A stretch of 64,000 bases of DNA from CBDFLS01 sp965249185 (GCA_965249185.1 CBDFLS010000001.1:448207-512206), one strand, 5' to 3'; positions 35,849 through 43,719 are shown, counted from the first letter of the stretch. Notes: generated by a model not told the origin, from the sequence alone. Numbers and translations: made by a program.

Positions 35849-37261
35849 ATGCGTACGAAAAGCACCTCCTCCACCCCAGCTTCCGCCTACGCCTCGGCGC
35901 TACGGCGGCTGCTGAGCCTGGTGGACTTCGAGCGCATGACGGGCATAGGCGCTCCCCTGCTGAAACAGGACCTAGCCCGCGTGGAGGAGCTGATGCGCCG
36001 GCTGGGGAACCCCCAGGGGTGCGCCCCGGTAGTGCATATCGCCGGCACCAAAGGCAAGGGGAGCGTGGCCGCGATGGTGGCCAGCATCCTGCGGGCCGCC
36101 GGACTGCGCACCGGGCTCTTCACCTCTCCACACCTCTACACGTTCCGCGAGCGCATTCGTTTGGACTGCAAGCCGGTGTCGGAGGAGCTCTTCGCTCACG
36201 AGCTGGACCGCGTCTGGCCGGCGGTGGAGGCGATGGGCGTTGCCGGCAGCGATAGCCGGCCCACCACCTTCGAAACGCTGACGGCCATGGCCTTCGACCT
36301 CTTTCGCGAGCAGCAGGTGGACGTGCAGGTGATCGAAGTCGGCTTGGGCGGGCGGCTCGACTCCACGAACGTAGCCCACGGCGATGTGGCGGTCATCACG
36401 TCTCTGAGCCTGGACCACACCGCCATTCTGGGCAATACGCTGGCCCAAATAGCCGCGGAGAAGGCGGGCATCATCAAGCCCGGCGCCCGGGTGGTGCTGG
36501 CGCCTCAGCCGTCCGAAGCAGCAGAGGTGGTGCTCAACCGGTGCGGCGAGCAAGGGGCGTCGGTGCTGCGCCTGGGCCACGAGGTGACTTGGCGGCCCGG
36601 GAGCTTCGATCTGCGGGGTCAGGAGCTGCGGGTGACCACACCCCTCCGCGTATACGGTCTATCGGTGCCCCTTTTGGGCGACCACCAGCGGGAGAATGCG
36701 GCCGCGGCCGTGGCGGCGGTAGAAGCGCTGGGGATGGACGTGAGCGCGGACGCGGTGGCCCAGGGGCTGCGCGCCGTGGAGTGGCCGGGAAGGTTCCAGG
36801 TGCTCTCCACCGACCCCGATGTGGTGGTGGACGGCGCCCACAACCCCCACTCCATGGCCCGGCTGCGCCAGACGGCGCTGGAGTATTTCTCCCCCGGGAA
36901 AACGATTGTGGTGTTCGGCTGCGGCACGGACAAGGACCTGGCGGGCATGGTGACGGAGCTGGCGCCCATCGCTCAACAGGCCGTGGTATGCGCCTCCCGC
37001 CACCCCAAGACGGTGCCCCCCTCGCGCCTCCAAGAAGTGTTCCGGCGGGCCGGAGTAGCGGCCCAGATAGCGCCGGGAGTGCCGGGTGCGCTGAGCACGG
37101 CCCTGGCCCTAGCGGAGCCCAATGACCTGGTGCTGATCACCGGCTCCCTGTTCGTGGTTGCCGAGACGCTGGAGACCTGGTATGGAATTCCCGCGGAGCG
37201 GTACCCGGAGCTGGAGGTCCCGAAGGCGGCCACTCCCGAGGCGATGGTGCAGAGCCCATGA
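35849..37261 (+). CDS. folC: Folylpolyglutamate/dihydrofolate synthase
   Basis: I start at the ATG at 35849, six bases after the preceding stop. The 470-residue protein has the ATP loop HIAGTKGKGSVAAMVA (about residues 63-78), SPHLYTFRERIRLD, GLGGRLDSTNVA with the metal-binding region, and VDGAHNPHSM in the C-terminal Mur-ligase-like domain. It adds glutamate to folates, and in many bacteria also makes dihydrofolate. It overlaps fabF by an ATGA. Confidence 0.95.
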   Translation: MRTKSTSSTPASAYASALRRLLSLVDFERMTGIGAPLLKQDLARVEELMRRLGNPQGCAPVVHIAGTKGKGSVAAMVASILRAAGLRTGLFTSPHLYTFRERIRLDCKPVSEELFAHELDRVWPAVEAMGVAGSDSRPTTFETLTAMAFDLFREQQVDVQVIEVGLGGRLDSTNVAHGDVAVITSLSLDHTAILGNTLAQIAAEKAGIIKPGARVVLAPQPSEAAEVVLNRCGEQGASVLRLGHEVTWRPGSFDLRGQELRVTTPLRVYGLSVPLLGDHQRENAAAAVAAVEALGMDVSADAVAQGLRAVEWPGRFQVLSTDPDVVVDGAHNPHSMARLRQTALEYFSPGKTIVVFGCGTDKDLAGMVTELAPIAQQAVVCASRHPKTVPPSRLQEVFRRAGVAAQIAPGVPGALSTALALAEPNDLVLITGSLFVVAETLETWYGIPAERYPELEVPKAATPEAMVQSP

Positions 37262-38523
37262 CTGAGCTTCTACGCAACGGCAGAAGGCGAGTGGTGGCCA
37301 CCGGCATGGGCGCCGTCACACCACTGGGTCGAAATGTGGAGTCGTTCTGGGATGGCCTGGCCCAGGGACGCTCAGGCATCGGGCCGATGACGCTCTGCGA
37401 CCCCACGGACTTTCCCTGCCGGATAGCCGGCGAGGTGAAGGGCTTTGACCCGCAGGAACACATGGATCGGCGGGAGGCCAGGCGGATGGCCCGCTTCTCG
37501 CAGTTGGCCGTCGCGGCTACTCAGGAGGCCTTCGGGAACGCCCGGCTGGAGTCAGCGAAGGTGAACTCCGAGCGAGTAGGTGTGCTGCTGGGCAACGGCA
37601 ACGGCGGGTTCCCGACCATCGAGGAGGGCGTCCGGGTGCTGGCGGCTGGAAACGGCATGAAGATCAGTCCCTTCTTCTTCCCCATGATCCTGCCGAACAT
37701 GGCGGCGGCCAATGTGAGCAGGGTCTTCGGCGCCAAGGGTTTCAGCAGCACGGTGACCACGGCCTGCGCCGCCGCCACCCAGGCCATCGGCGAGGCGGCG
37801 GAGGTGATCCGCCGGGGCGCGGCGGATGTGATGCTCACCGGCGGCACGGAGGCGGGGATCAGCCAGTTGGGGCTGGCCGGCTTTGCCGTCATGCGGGCCC
37901 TCAGCACCCTTAGAAATGAGACACCGGAGCTGGCCAGCCGGCCCTTCGATGCCGAACGCGACGGCTTCGTGCCGGCCGAGGGCGCGGGCATAATTGTGCT
38001 GGAGGGCCTGGACCACGCCCTGCGCAGGGACGCCCCTATCCTGGCGGAGGTCCTCGGCTTCGGCTGCTCCTCCGACGCCTACCACTCCTTCCAGCCCGAC
38101 AGCGACGGCGACGGGGCCAGCCGCGCCATCCGCTGGACCCTTGAGGACGCGGGCGTAGGCCCCCACCAGGTGGACTACATCAACGCCCACGGCACTTCCA
38201 CTCCCCTGAACGACGCCTCGGAGACCGCCGCCATCAAACGGGCCTTCGGCGACCTGGCCTACCGAGTCCCGGTCAGCTCCACGAAGTCGATGATCGGCCA
38301 CGCTTTGGGCGGAGCGGGCGGCATGGAGGCCATCGCCTGCATCAAGACGATCCTGGACGGCGTCATGCACCCGACGGTCAATCTCCATAACCCGGACCCC
38401 GCCTGCGACCTGGACTATATCCCGAACGTGGCCAGGCACGGACGCGTGGAACGCGCGCTCTCCAACAGCTTCGGGTTCGGCGGGCAGAACGCCTGCTTGC
38501 TGCTGGGCGCGTACCATCCATAG
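37258..38523 (+). CDS. fabF: 3-oxoacyl-[acyl-carrier-protein] synthase II
   Basis: The 421-residue protein has the C-H-H triad of FabF: nucleophile Cys170 in TVTTACAAATQA, His311 in NAHGTSTPLNDASE, and His348 in STKSMIGHALGGAGG, plus the C-terminal NSFGFGGQNA. It elongates acyl-ACP with malonyl-ACP in fatty-acid synthesis in the cytoplasm. Translation is coupled to folC. Confidence 0.95.
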   Translation: MTELLRNGRRRVVATGMGAVTPLGRNVESFWDGLAQGRSGIGPMTLCDPTDFPCRIAGEVKGFDPQEHMDRREARRMARFSQLAVAATQEAFGNARLESAKVNSERVGVLLGNGNGGFPTIEEGVRVLAAGNGMKISPFFFPMILPNMAAANVSRVFGAKGFSSTVTTACAAATQAIGEAAEVIRRGAADVMLTGGTEAGISQLGLAGFAVMRALSTLRNETPELASRPFDAERDGFVPAEGAGIIVLEGLDHALRRDAPILAEVLGFGCSSDAYHSFQPDSDGDGASRAIRWTLEDAGVGPHQVDYINAHGTSTPLNDASETAAIKRAFGDLAYRVPVSSTKSMIGHALGGAGGMEAIACIKTILDGVMHPTVNLHNPDPACDLDYIPNVARHGRVERALSNSFGFGGQNACLLLGAYHP

Positions 38524-38632
38524 GCCATAGGAAGGGCCATAGGCCATAGGAAGCGCCAATTCCCAATCCGCGGCATGGGCGCCCGACCGCTTGCCCTAGC
38601 GAGGCCCTTTACGCTGTTCGTGGACTATTGAT

Positions 38633-38878
38633 ATGATGGATGCCATGAACAGCACCGCAACCCTGGTCCTCTACACCCACCCGGACTGCTCCTACTCCTC
38701 CGCGGCCAAAGAAGAGCTGGACCAGCAGCAAGCCGCCTACCATGAGATAGACGTGACGATCCATCCCGAGGCGGTGGCAGAGCTGATGCGGCTGACCGGG
38801 GGCGAGCGCATCACCCCCGTGATAGTCGAGGGGGAGAAGGTCACGGTGGGGTTCCGGGGCGGTGGCTGAAACTTCTAG
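38633..38878 (+). CDS. UXX-star-type glutaredoxin-like selenoprotein
   Basis: The small thioredoxin-fold protein begins near three in-phase ATGs (38633, 38636, 38645). It has a glutaredoxin-like CSYS in THPDCSYSSAAKEEL, EIDVTIHPEAVAEL, and the ending GERITPVIVEGEKVTVGF. The frame then reads GGG-TGA-AAC-TTC-TAG. If TGA (38867-38869) is selenocysteine the protein ends U-N-F-stop, exactly the U-x-x-stop tail that I understand gives the UXX-star family its name. A strong hairpin follows at the right distance. Without Sec insertion the protein would end at Gly and lose its tail. The redox partner is unknown. Confidence 0.75.
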
Positions 38879-38884
38879 TCCGGA

Positions 38885-38901
38885 GCGGGCCGTGGGCCCG
38901 C
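38885..38901 (+). other. Candidate SECIS hairpin of the UXX-star gene
   Basis: GCGGGCC-GTG-GGCCCGC is a perfect 7-bp stem with a GUG loop, starting 15 bases after the TGA and not followed by a T-run. A GU-bearing apical loop at this distance is what bacterial SelB recognises. Confidence 0.65.
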
Positions 38902-38917
38902 CCCAAGCGCGGTGCGC

Positions 38918-38996
38918 GGCCCGGTGGTGTAGCCTGGTTTAACACACCTCCCTGTCAAGGAGGAGATCGCCGGTTCGAATCCGGTCCGGGTCGCCA
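38918..38996 (+). tRNA. tRNA-Asp (GTC)
   Basis: The cloverleaf is complete. The acceptor GGCCCGG pairs with CCGGGTC (one G-U) and the discriminator G is followed by an encoded CCA. The anticodon stem-loop CCTCC-CTGTCAA-GGAGG gives anticodon GTC, and the T-arm is GCCGG-TTCGAAT-CCGGT. The mobile island begins immediately downstream, so the 3' end is a plausible integration site, although I found no second copy of the tRNA end in the window. Confidence 0.95.
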
Positions 38997-39020
38997 GCTT
39001 GGACAACCGAATACAAAAGT

Positions 39021-39050
39021 GCCCGCCCAGTGTTGACAGCACCGGACGGG
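39021..39050 (+). promoter_or_regulatory. Inverted-repeat leader enclosing TTGACA, copy 1
   Basis: GCCCGCC at 39021 faces an imperfect partner near 39044-39051 across a loop that contains TTGACA (39033-39038), followed by a GGAGG ribosome-binding site. The same element recurs before the 39769 gene, so it is a mobile leader cassette rather than chance. Confidence 0.5.
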
Positions 39051-39068
39051 CGAAGAACGGAGGCCCCC

Positions 39069-39275
39069 GTGAAAGGAACTCCACAGAAGATTATAGCAGC
39101 CTTCGGGGTATTGCTTCTACTTACGATAGGGACAGCAATCGGTGGGCCGATTCTGGTCAGTATGCAGCCAAGCGAAATGAAGGCGGTCACGACGGCTGGG
39201 GTCGTGATAGCTCCGTTGGCAATTGGTGCGGGCGGAGCGTACGGCTTGTTGAGGAAAATGATGAAGGGAAGGTGA
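39069..39275 (+). CDS. Small two-helix membrane protein, island cassette
   Basis: The GTG at 39069 follows a GGAGG by six bases. The 68-residue product has helices at about residues 8-30 (IIAAFGVLLLLTIGTAIGGPI) and 40-60 (TTAGVVIAPLAIGAGGAYGL) and a basic tail. The 3' half of this gene is repeated twice downstream (39611 and 40352) without the 5' half. No family is recognised; the form resembles small phage membrane proteins such as holins, but that is only a shape argument. Confidence 0.55.
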   Translation: MKGTPQKIIAAFGVLLLLTIGTAIGGPILVSMQPSEMKAVTTAGVVIAPLAIGAGGAYGLLRKMMKGR

Positions 39276-39279
39276 AGCT

Positions 39280-39612
39280 ATGGTACGTGCTCGCTCGCCG
39301 GTGATACAACCGGAAGCAGCCCCATCCCTTCGGGACCGAGTGGCCCGAATCAGGGCTGTGAAAGAGGCGGAGATGGTCTTGGCCATAGAGCAGGAACTCC
39401 CACCAAAGGGAACCCCAATCACCATGCGGGCAGGCGGTGAGAAATACGGCATCGCTGGCAATACGGTGGCCAATTGGGTGCGCTATGGCTTCGTCAGCGT
39501 TCTCACGCCAGGGAAGGGCCAGGGTTCCAAAACGCACGTGGACGAATACGATATAGCTAGAATTGTGGCGACGCAAGACGTTAGCCAAGGGAAAAGGACT
39601 AAGGCCCCATAA
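39280..39612 (+). CDS. Short HTH DNA-binding protein, repeat copy 1
   Basis: The 110-residue protein has a charged N-terminal helix (LRDRVARIRAVKEAEM) and a helix-turn-helix/MerR-excisionase-like part, KYGIAGNTVANWVRYGFVSVL, followed by a wing-like GKGQGSKTHVDEYDIARI. It would bind DNA. An AAGGTG site precedes the ATG. Its C-terminal half differs in sequence from copies 2 and 3 (NTVANW against PTVRNW or PTVGNW) while the N-terminal half is nearly identical to copy 2, showing gene conversion or recombination between copies. Confidence 0.65.
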   Translation: MVRARSPVIQPEAAPSLRDRVARIRAVKEAEMVLAIEQELPPKGTPITMRAGGEKYGIAGNTVANWVRYGFVSVLTPGKGQGSKTHVDEYDIARIVATQDVSQGKRTKAP

Positions 39613-39719
39613 ATGAAGGCGGTCACGACGGCTGGGGTCGTGATAGCTCCGTTGGCAATTGGTGCGGGCGGAGCGTACGGCTTGTTGAGGACAATGATGA
39701 AGGGACTGAATAGAGAATT

Positions 39720-39750
39720 GCCCGCCCAGTGTTGACAGCACCAGGCGGGC
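39720..39750 (+). promoter_or_regulatory. Inverted-repeat leader enclosing TTGACA, copy 2
   Basis: GCCCGCC (39720-39726) pairs perfectly with GGCGGGC (39744-39750) around a loop with TTGACA (39732-39737). It precedes the AGGAGG and TTG start of the 39769 gene. It matches the leader at 39021. Confidence 0.5.
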
Positions 39751-39768
39751 GGCACCAGGAGGCCCAAC

Positions 39769-39966
39769 TTGGAAAAGGCCCTGGAAAGAGTAATCATAGC
39801 AGGTGCCATCCTCTTTGCGCTAGCGGCGGCCTTTGTAATCACTATGGTTGTGGGCCTAGCGGATAACCTAACAGGGAAAGCGGTGGCAGGCATTGTATTG
39901 GGGAGCATCGGGGGGGTGCTGGTGGCGGTGTGGATGATAGTCGGAGACCGGTTCAGAGACCGATGA
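39769..39966 (+). CDS. Small membrane protein of the island
   Basis: A TTG start follows AGGAGG. The 65-residue product has two helices (IIAGAILFALAAAFVITMVV and AVAGIVLGSIGGVLVAVW) and a charged end DRFRDR. It is preceded by the same hairpin leader as the first membrane gene. No family is recognised. Confidence 0.5.
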   Translation: MEKALERVIIAGAILFALAAAFVITMVVGLADNLTGKAVAGIVLGSIGGVLVAVWMIVGDRFRDR

Positions 39967-40021
39967 AAAAGACTCTGGCGGCAATCAGCGTTTGGAATAT
40001 CCATAACTGGCGGTAGTAGCT

Positions 40022-40357
40022 ATGGTACGTGCTCGCTCGCCGGTGATACAACCGGAAGCAGCCCCATCCCTTCGGGACCGAGTGGCCCGAATCAGGGCTG
40101 TGAAAGAGGCGGAGATGGTCTTGGCCATAGAGCAGGAACTCCCACCAAAGGGCACGCCGATCACAATGAATCGGGCGGCGATGAAATACGGCATTACACC
40201 GCCCACGGTGAGGAACTGGGTGAGGTACGGGTTCTTAACCGTGCTGAAACCCGGCAAAGGTCAGGGCTCCGCAACCTACGTGGACGAATATGACGTGGCC
40301 AAGATCATAGCCACCCAGGACGTGGGTCCGGGGAAGAGGATAAAGCCGCATAAATGA
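40022..40357 (+). CDS. Short HTH DNA-binding protein, repeat copy 2
   Basis: The 111-residue protein is almost identical to copy 1 in its first 47 residues, then carries the alternative HTH half MKYGITPPTVRNWVRYG and ATYVDEYDVAKIIATQDVG. The gene starts after a degenerate spacer. It is a likely DNA-binding regulator or excisionase-like protein. Confidence 0.6.
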   Translation: MVRARSPVIQPEAAPSLRDRVARIRAVKEAEMVLAIEQELPPKGTPITMNRAAMKYGITPPTVRNWVRYGFLTVLKPGKGQGSATYVDEYDVAKIIATQDVGPGKRIKPHK

Positions 40358-40456
40358 AGGCGGTCACGACGGCTGGGGTCGTGATAGCTCCGTTGGCAAT
40401 TGGTGCGGGCGGAGCGTACGGCTTCTTGAGGACAATGATGAAGGGAAGGTGAAGCT

Positions 40457-41230
40457 ATGGTACGTGCCCGCGACCGGATGGTAGGATTGAAGGCAGGACC
40501 ATCGCTACAGGAGCGCGTGGCCCGAATCAGGGCTGTGAAAGAGGCGGAGATGGTCTTGGCCGTAGAGCAGGAACTCCCACCAAAGGGCACGCCGATCACA
40601 ATGAATCGGGCGGCGATGAAATACGGCATTACACCGCCCACGGTGGGGAACTGGGTGAGGTACGGGTTCTTAACCGTGCTGAAACCCGGCAAAGGTCAGG
40701 GCTCCGCAACCTACGTGGACGAATATGACGTGGCCAAGATCATAACCACCCAGGACGTGGGTCAGGGAAAGAGGACTAAGCCGCCAGGTCAATCACAACG
40801 AGTTAAAGTTGTCAATAGGGTACGTGCACGCGACCGGATGGTAGGATTGAAGGCAGGGCCATCGCTGCAGGAGCACGTGGCCCGAATCAGAGCCGTGAAC
40901 GATGCGGAGGTGCGGGTCATCATCGGAGCGGAGATAGCGGAGTTCCATCATCACTTGGCCCAAATCATGGCTGTGAAAGAGGCGGAGATGGTCGTGGCCA
41001 TAGATAAGGCACTCCCACCAAAGGGCACGCCGATCACAATGAATCGGGCGGCGATGAAATACGGCATTACACCGCCCACGGTGGGGAACTGGGTGAGGTA
41101 CGGGTTCTTAACCGTGCTGAAACCCGGCAAAGGTCAGGGCTCCGCAACCTACGTGGACGAATACGACGTGGCCAAGATCATAGCCACCCAGGACGTGGGT
41201 CCGGGGAAGAGGATAAAGCCGCCAGTTTAA
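40457..41230 (+). CDS. Tandem-HTH protein, repeat copies 3a and 3b fused
   Basis: The 257-residue protein consists of two head-to-tail versions of the short HTH protein. Each has a VRARDRMVGLKAGPSLQE start and a KYGITPPTVGNWVRYGFL core, joined by GQSQRVKVVNR. The second unit has an insertion of about 22 residues (VNDAEVRVIIGAEIAEFHHH). The fusion can bind two sites at once or is simply the product of unequal recombination. It ends shortly before a hairpin-bearing gene start at 41287. Confidence 0.6.
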   Translation: MVRARDRMVGLKAGPSLQERVARIRAVKEAEMVLAVEQELPPKGTPITMNRAAMKYGITPPTVGNWVRYGFLTVLKPGKGQGSATYVDEYDVAKIITTQDVGQGKRTKPPGQSQRVKVVNRVRARDRMVGLKAGPSLQEHVARIRAVNDAEVRVIIGAEIAEFHHHLAQIMAVKEAEMVVAIDKALPPKGTPITMNRAAMKYGITPPTVGNWVRYGFLTVLKPGKGQGSATYVDEYDVAKIIATQDVGPGKRIKPPV

Positions 41231-41277
41231 CCACCGATGATAATCGATTGACACTTCTTAAAAGTTGTGATTGACTA

Positions 41278-41301
41278 GCGGGCGTCATGAGTGACGCCCG
41301 C
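41278..41301 (+). other. 10-bp hairpin containing the start codon of the 41287 gene
   Basis: GCGGGCGTCA (41278-41287) pairs with TGACGCCCGC (41292-41301) around a 4-base loop, so the ATG of the membrane gene straddles stem and loop. It is repeated identically at 43711-43734. It can act as a terminator remnant or a translation block. Confidence 0.6.
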
Positions 41302-41589
41302 TTTGCTGTGTATATCGTTGCGCTCGTGCTGTTGGCGATGGAGCAGCACTACGCGATGAAAGCCCTCCTTAAGTGGGTCCGCCCCAAAAAACGGGCAATC
41401 CGTTTCATAGGGGTCAACATAACGGCCATGCAACTCATCTCATGGTCAGCGTTCGTTTGGCTACTATGGTCAACGACGTTGAGCACCGAAGAGAAGCTGA
41501 CAGTACTGGCGATAGGGACAGCACTGGTCGGTGGCTTAATCATCTTTGTCTGGCGAATTATTCTGCCACATATCAGGGTGAGGCGCTGA
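41287..41589 (+). CDS. Membrane protein of the island, copy 1
   Basis: The 100-residue protein has about three helices (FAVYIVALVLLAM, AMQLISWSAFVWLLWSTTL and LTVLAIGTALVGGLIIFVW) with a basic end RVRR. A terminator follows at once. The block is duplicated at 43720 with about nine amino-acid changes, most conservative, implying both copies were kept as coding sequence. No family recognised. Confidence 0.55.
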   Translation: MSDARFAVYIVALVLLAMEQHYAMKALLKWVRPKKRAIRFIGVNITAMQLISWSAFVWLLWSTTLSTEEKLTVLAIGTALVGGLIIFVWRIILPHIRVRR

Positions 41590-41615
41590 TCTCATGAGTG
41601 GCGCCCGTTTTTATT
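41582..41615 (+). terminator. Rho-independent terminator, copy 1
   Basis: GGCGC and GCGCC enclose an inner CTCATGAG palindrome and are followed by CGTTTTTATT. It directly follows the 41287 gene and is duplicated after the 43720 gene. Confidence 0.7.
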
Positions 41616-41974
41616 ATCCCGAAGTCCTCCCGCTACGGTGGGCATCGTAACTTCGAACATACTGACCACCCAAACTCCGGACCAGTACGGGTCCAACGCA
41701 AGCGGTCGAAGGGCTGGCGCATGCCGCCGAACACGGTCTATGTGGGAAGGCCCGGCATGTGGGGGAACCCATTCAAGGCAGGTCAGGCTTACCACTTCGG
41801 AGGCGGGCTGATAGACAACCCCATCCTCGCCTTTAGGCTAACCATGACTAATGAGGCCGCTTGGCCGTACATGAAAAGGTGAGGGCCGCGCTGCGTGGCA
41901 AGAACCTGGCCTGCTGTTGCCCGCTGAACCAGCCGTGCCACGCCGACGTGCTGCTGGAGATCGCAAATGGGTAG
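41598..41974 (+). pseudogene. DUF4326 protein with a frameshift
   Basis: The first frame contains PVRVQRKRSKGWRMPPNTVYVGRP and WGNPFKAG, the DUF4326 core, and stops after AWPYMKR. In the next frame the family ending VRAALRGKNLACCCPLNQPC and HADVLLEIANG runs to the TAG at 41972. A one-base change in AAAAGG joins them. The GTG at 41598 lies inside the terminator, so the true start is uncertain. DUF4326 genes are common in phages; function unknown. It overlaps the following methyltransferase start. Confidence 0.65.
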
Positions 41975-43475
41975 TGGCTTCAATTCGAAGGTGCATTGGA
42001 CCAACGGCACGTCCACGCTGCTGCACGGCGACGCACGGGATCTCCCGCTGCCAGACGAGAGCGTGGGCTGCGTGGTCACCAGCCCGCCGTACTGGGGGCT
42101 GAGGGACTACGGGCTCCCGCACAGCGTATGGGGTGGCGATGCCGAGCCTGAGCACGAGTGGGAAAACGCCTCTTACCCGCGGCGATCCAACGATAACGGG
42201 ACCACCGAGAAGCAACTGAGCAACCAGGGGGCCAACGAGCTTGACGTTCCTGTGCATCACCTCTTCTGCCCCTGCGGTGCATGGCAGGGGTGTCTCGGCT
42301 TGGAGCCCACGCCGGAACTATACGTCCAGCACATGGTTGAGGTGTTCCGCGAGGTGTGGCGGGTGCTGAAGCCCACGGGTACGGTGTGGCTGAACATGGG
42401 TGATAGCTACGCCAATGATGGTAAATGGGGAGGCTCGACCGGAGGGAAGTACGCTGCTGTCCTGCATGGGGAAACGGGGATAGGGCGGCAACGCGCCACT
42501 ACCGGCCTTAAGCCAAAAGACCTCGTGGGCATCCCCTGGCGCGTGGCCTTCGCGCTCCAGGCCGACGGCTGGTGGCTCAGGAGCGACATCATCTGGTCGA
42601 AGCCCAACCCCATGCCAGAGAGCGTGACCGACAGGCCCACCAAGAGCCATGAGTGCGTGTTCTTGCTCACGAAGGGCCAGCGATATTATTACGATGCGGA
42701 GGCGGTGAGGGAACGATGGGCGGATGGGCGTAACGGCCGCGATGGTGGCCGCGCCCCATCTCAGCGCAATCGGGGAGGCAGGGCCGATGGCTTCACAAAG
42801 CCAAGCGGTATTGACCCATCATCCAACGGAGGTCGCAACCGCCGCTCCGTCTGGGACATCGCCACGCAGCCGATGGACTGGGAGATGTGCGAAGCCTGCG
42901 GGTGCATCTACTCAGGTGCCCAGTATGGGCGGCTCCCGTTCGTTGAGTACCGCGTCTTGAACGTTGAGACGGAGGAGTGGGGGATCAAGGCGGCGAAGCA
43001 GTGCCGCCGGTGCAAGGGCTACGATGCCTGGATGAGCCACTTCGCCACGTTTCCTGAGAAGCTGGTCGAGCCGTGTGTCCTGGCCGGCAGCAGCGAGCGG
43101 GGCGTGTGCTCCGAGTGCGGGAAGCCTTGGGAACGATTGGTAGAGAAGAACCGCCATTTTGAGAGTGGGTCTGGACGTGCTGGTCACATGCCTGTCGGAA
43201 AGAATGGAGCAGGACTCCAAGGTGGTGGGGAAACATTGGACGTGCGGCGTGGCCCCGTAGTAAGCACCATCACCACCGGCTGGGCCGCCACCTGCGCCTG
43301 CGGGGCCCCTACGGTGCCCGCTACGGTGCTGGACCCGTTCGCCGGGTCAGGGACAACGCTGCTGGTGGCGCAGCGGCTCGGCAAGCGGGCCGTGGGTGTG
43401 GAGCTGAGCGAGAAGTACCTGGCGCTGGCGCAAAAGAGGCTGGAGGCCGTATCGCTGCCGATGGTGCTGGCGTGA
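41967..43475 (+). CDS. N4/N6 (beta-type) DNA methyltransferase of phage type
   Basis: The 502-residue protein has the catalytic motif IV TSPPYWGLRDYG near residue 39 and the SAM-binding motif I LDPFAGSGTTLLVAQRLGKR near the C terminus, giving the beta order (catalytic motif first). Between them lie zinc-ribbon-like Cys clusters (CEACGC, CRRCKGYD, CSECGKPW) usual in phage orphan methylases. It modifies adenine-N6 or cytosine-N4 in a short target; no cognate restriction gene is present, so it is probably protective. It overlaps the DUF4326 end and the next ORF start. Confidence 0.92.
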   Translation: MGSGFNSKVHWTNGTSTLLHGDARDLPLPDESVGCVVTSPPYWGLRDYGLPHSVWGGDAEPEHEWENASYPRRSNDNGTTEKQLSNQGANELDVPVHHLFCPCGAWQGCLGLEPTPELYVQHMVEVFREVWRVLKPTGTVWLNMGDSYANDGKWGGSTGGKYAAVLHGETGIGRQRATTGLKPKDLVGIPWRVAFALQADGWWLRSDIIWSKPNPMPESVTDRPTKSHECVFLLTKGQRYYYDAEAVRERWADGRNGRDGGRAPSQRNRGGRADGFTKPSGIDPSSNGGRNRRSVWDIATQPMDWEMCEACGCIYSGAQYGRLPFVEYRVLNVETEEWGIKAAKQCRRCKGYDAWMSHFATFPEKLVEPCVLAGSSERGVCSECGKPWERLVEKNRHFESGSGRAGHMPVGKNGAGLQGGGETLDVRRGPVVSTITTGWAATCACGAPTVPATVLDPFAGSGTTLLVAQRLGKRAVGVELSEKYLALAQKRLEAVSLPMVLA

Positions 43476-43663
43476 ACGTGCTCAGTCTCTGCTCAGGCAT
43501 CGGTGGCAATACGGTGGCCAATTGGGTGCGCTATGGCTTCGTCAGCGTTCTCACGCCAGGGAAGGGCCAGGGTTCCAAAACGCATGTGGACGAATATGAC
43601 GTGGCCAAGAGCATAGCCACCCAGGACGTGGGTCCGGGGAAGAGGATAAAGCCGCCAGTTTAA
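43472..43663 (+). pseudogene. Chimeric ORF: C5-methyltransferase start fused to an HTH repeat fragment
   Basis: The frame opens MNVLSLCSGIGG, the motif I start of a cytosine-5 DNA methyltransferase, and at residue 13 switches to NTVANWVRYGFVSVL, the C-terminal half of HTH copy 1, then to the KSIATQDVGPGKRIKPPV end of copy 3b. At the switch the two parents share GGCATCG-(G/C)-TGGC. The gene is thus a recombination product; any protein would have no methylase activity. Confidence 0.8.
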
Positions 43664-43719
43664 CCACCGATGATAATCGATTGACACTTCTTAAAAGTTG
43701 TGATTGACTAGCGGGCGTC

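Larger units (their letters stand above)
39175..41230 (+). repeat. Array of recombined HTH/membrane-gene repeats
   Basis: A roughly 95-bp segment (AAATGAAGGCGGTCACGACG and onward) recurs at 39175, 39611 and 40352. The HTH gene segment recurs at 39280, 40022, 40457 and about 40820, with a further part-copy at 43495-43663. Copies combine different halves, so this is a mosaic array, not a CRISPR or simple tandem repeat. Confidence 0.85.

Noticed and set aside
38885..38901. Hairpin after the UXX-star gene as an ordinary terminator
   Set aside because: There is no T-run after the stem; spacing from TGA and the GU loop favour a SECIS element.
38971..38996. tRNA-Asp 3' end as an att site with a matching second copy
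   Set aside because: The island starts right after the tRNA, but I found no repeat of the 3' end elsewhere in the window, so attachment sites cannot be defined.
39175..41230. Possible CRISPR or simple tandem array
   Set aside because: Repeats are whole gene segments of 95-340 bp with protein-level conservation, not short repeats with spacers.
41598..41640. Coding start of the DUF4326 gene at its first GTG
   Set aside because: These bases form the terminator repeated at 44015; the real start is probably further downstream, though I could not fix it.
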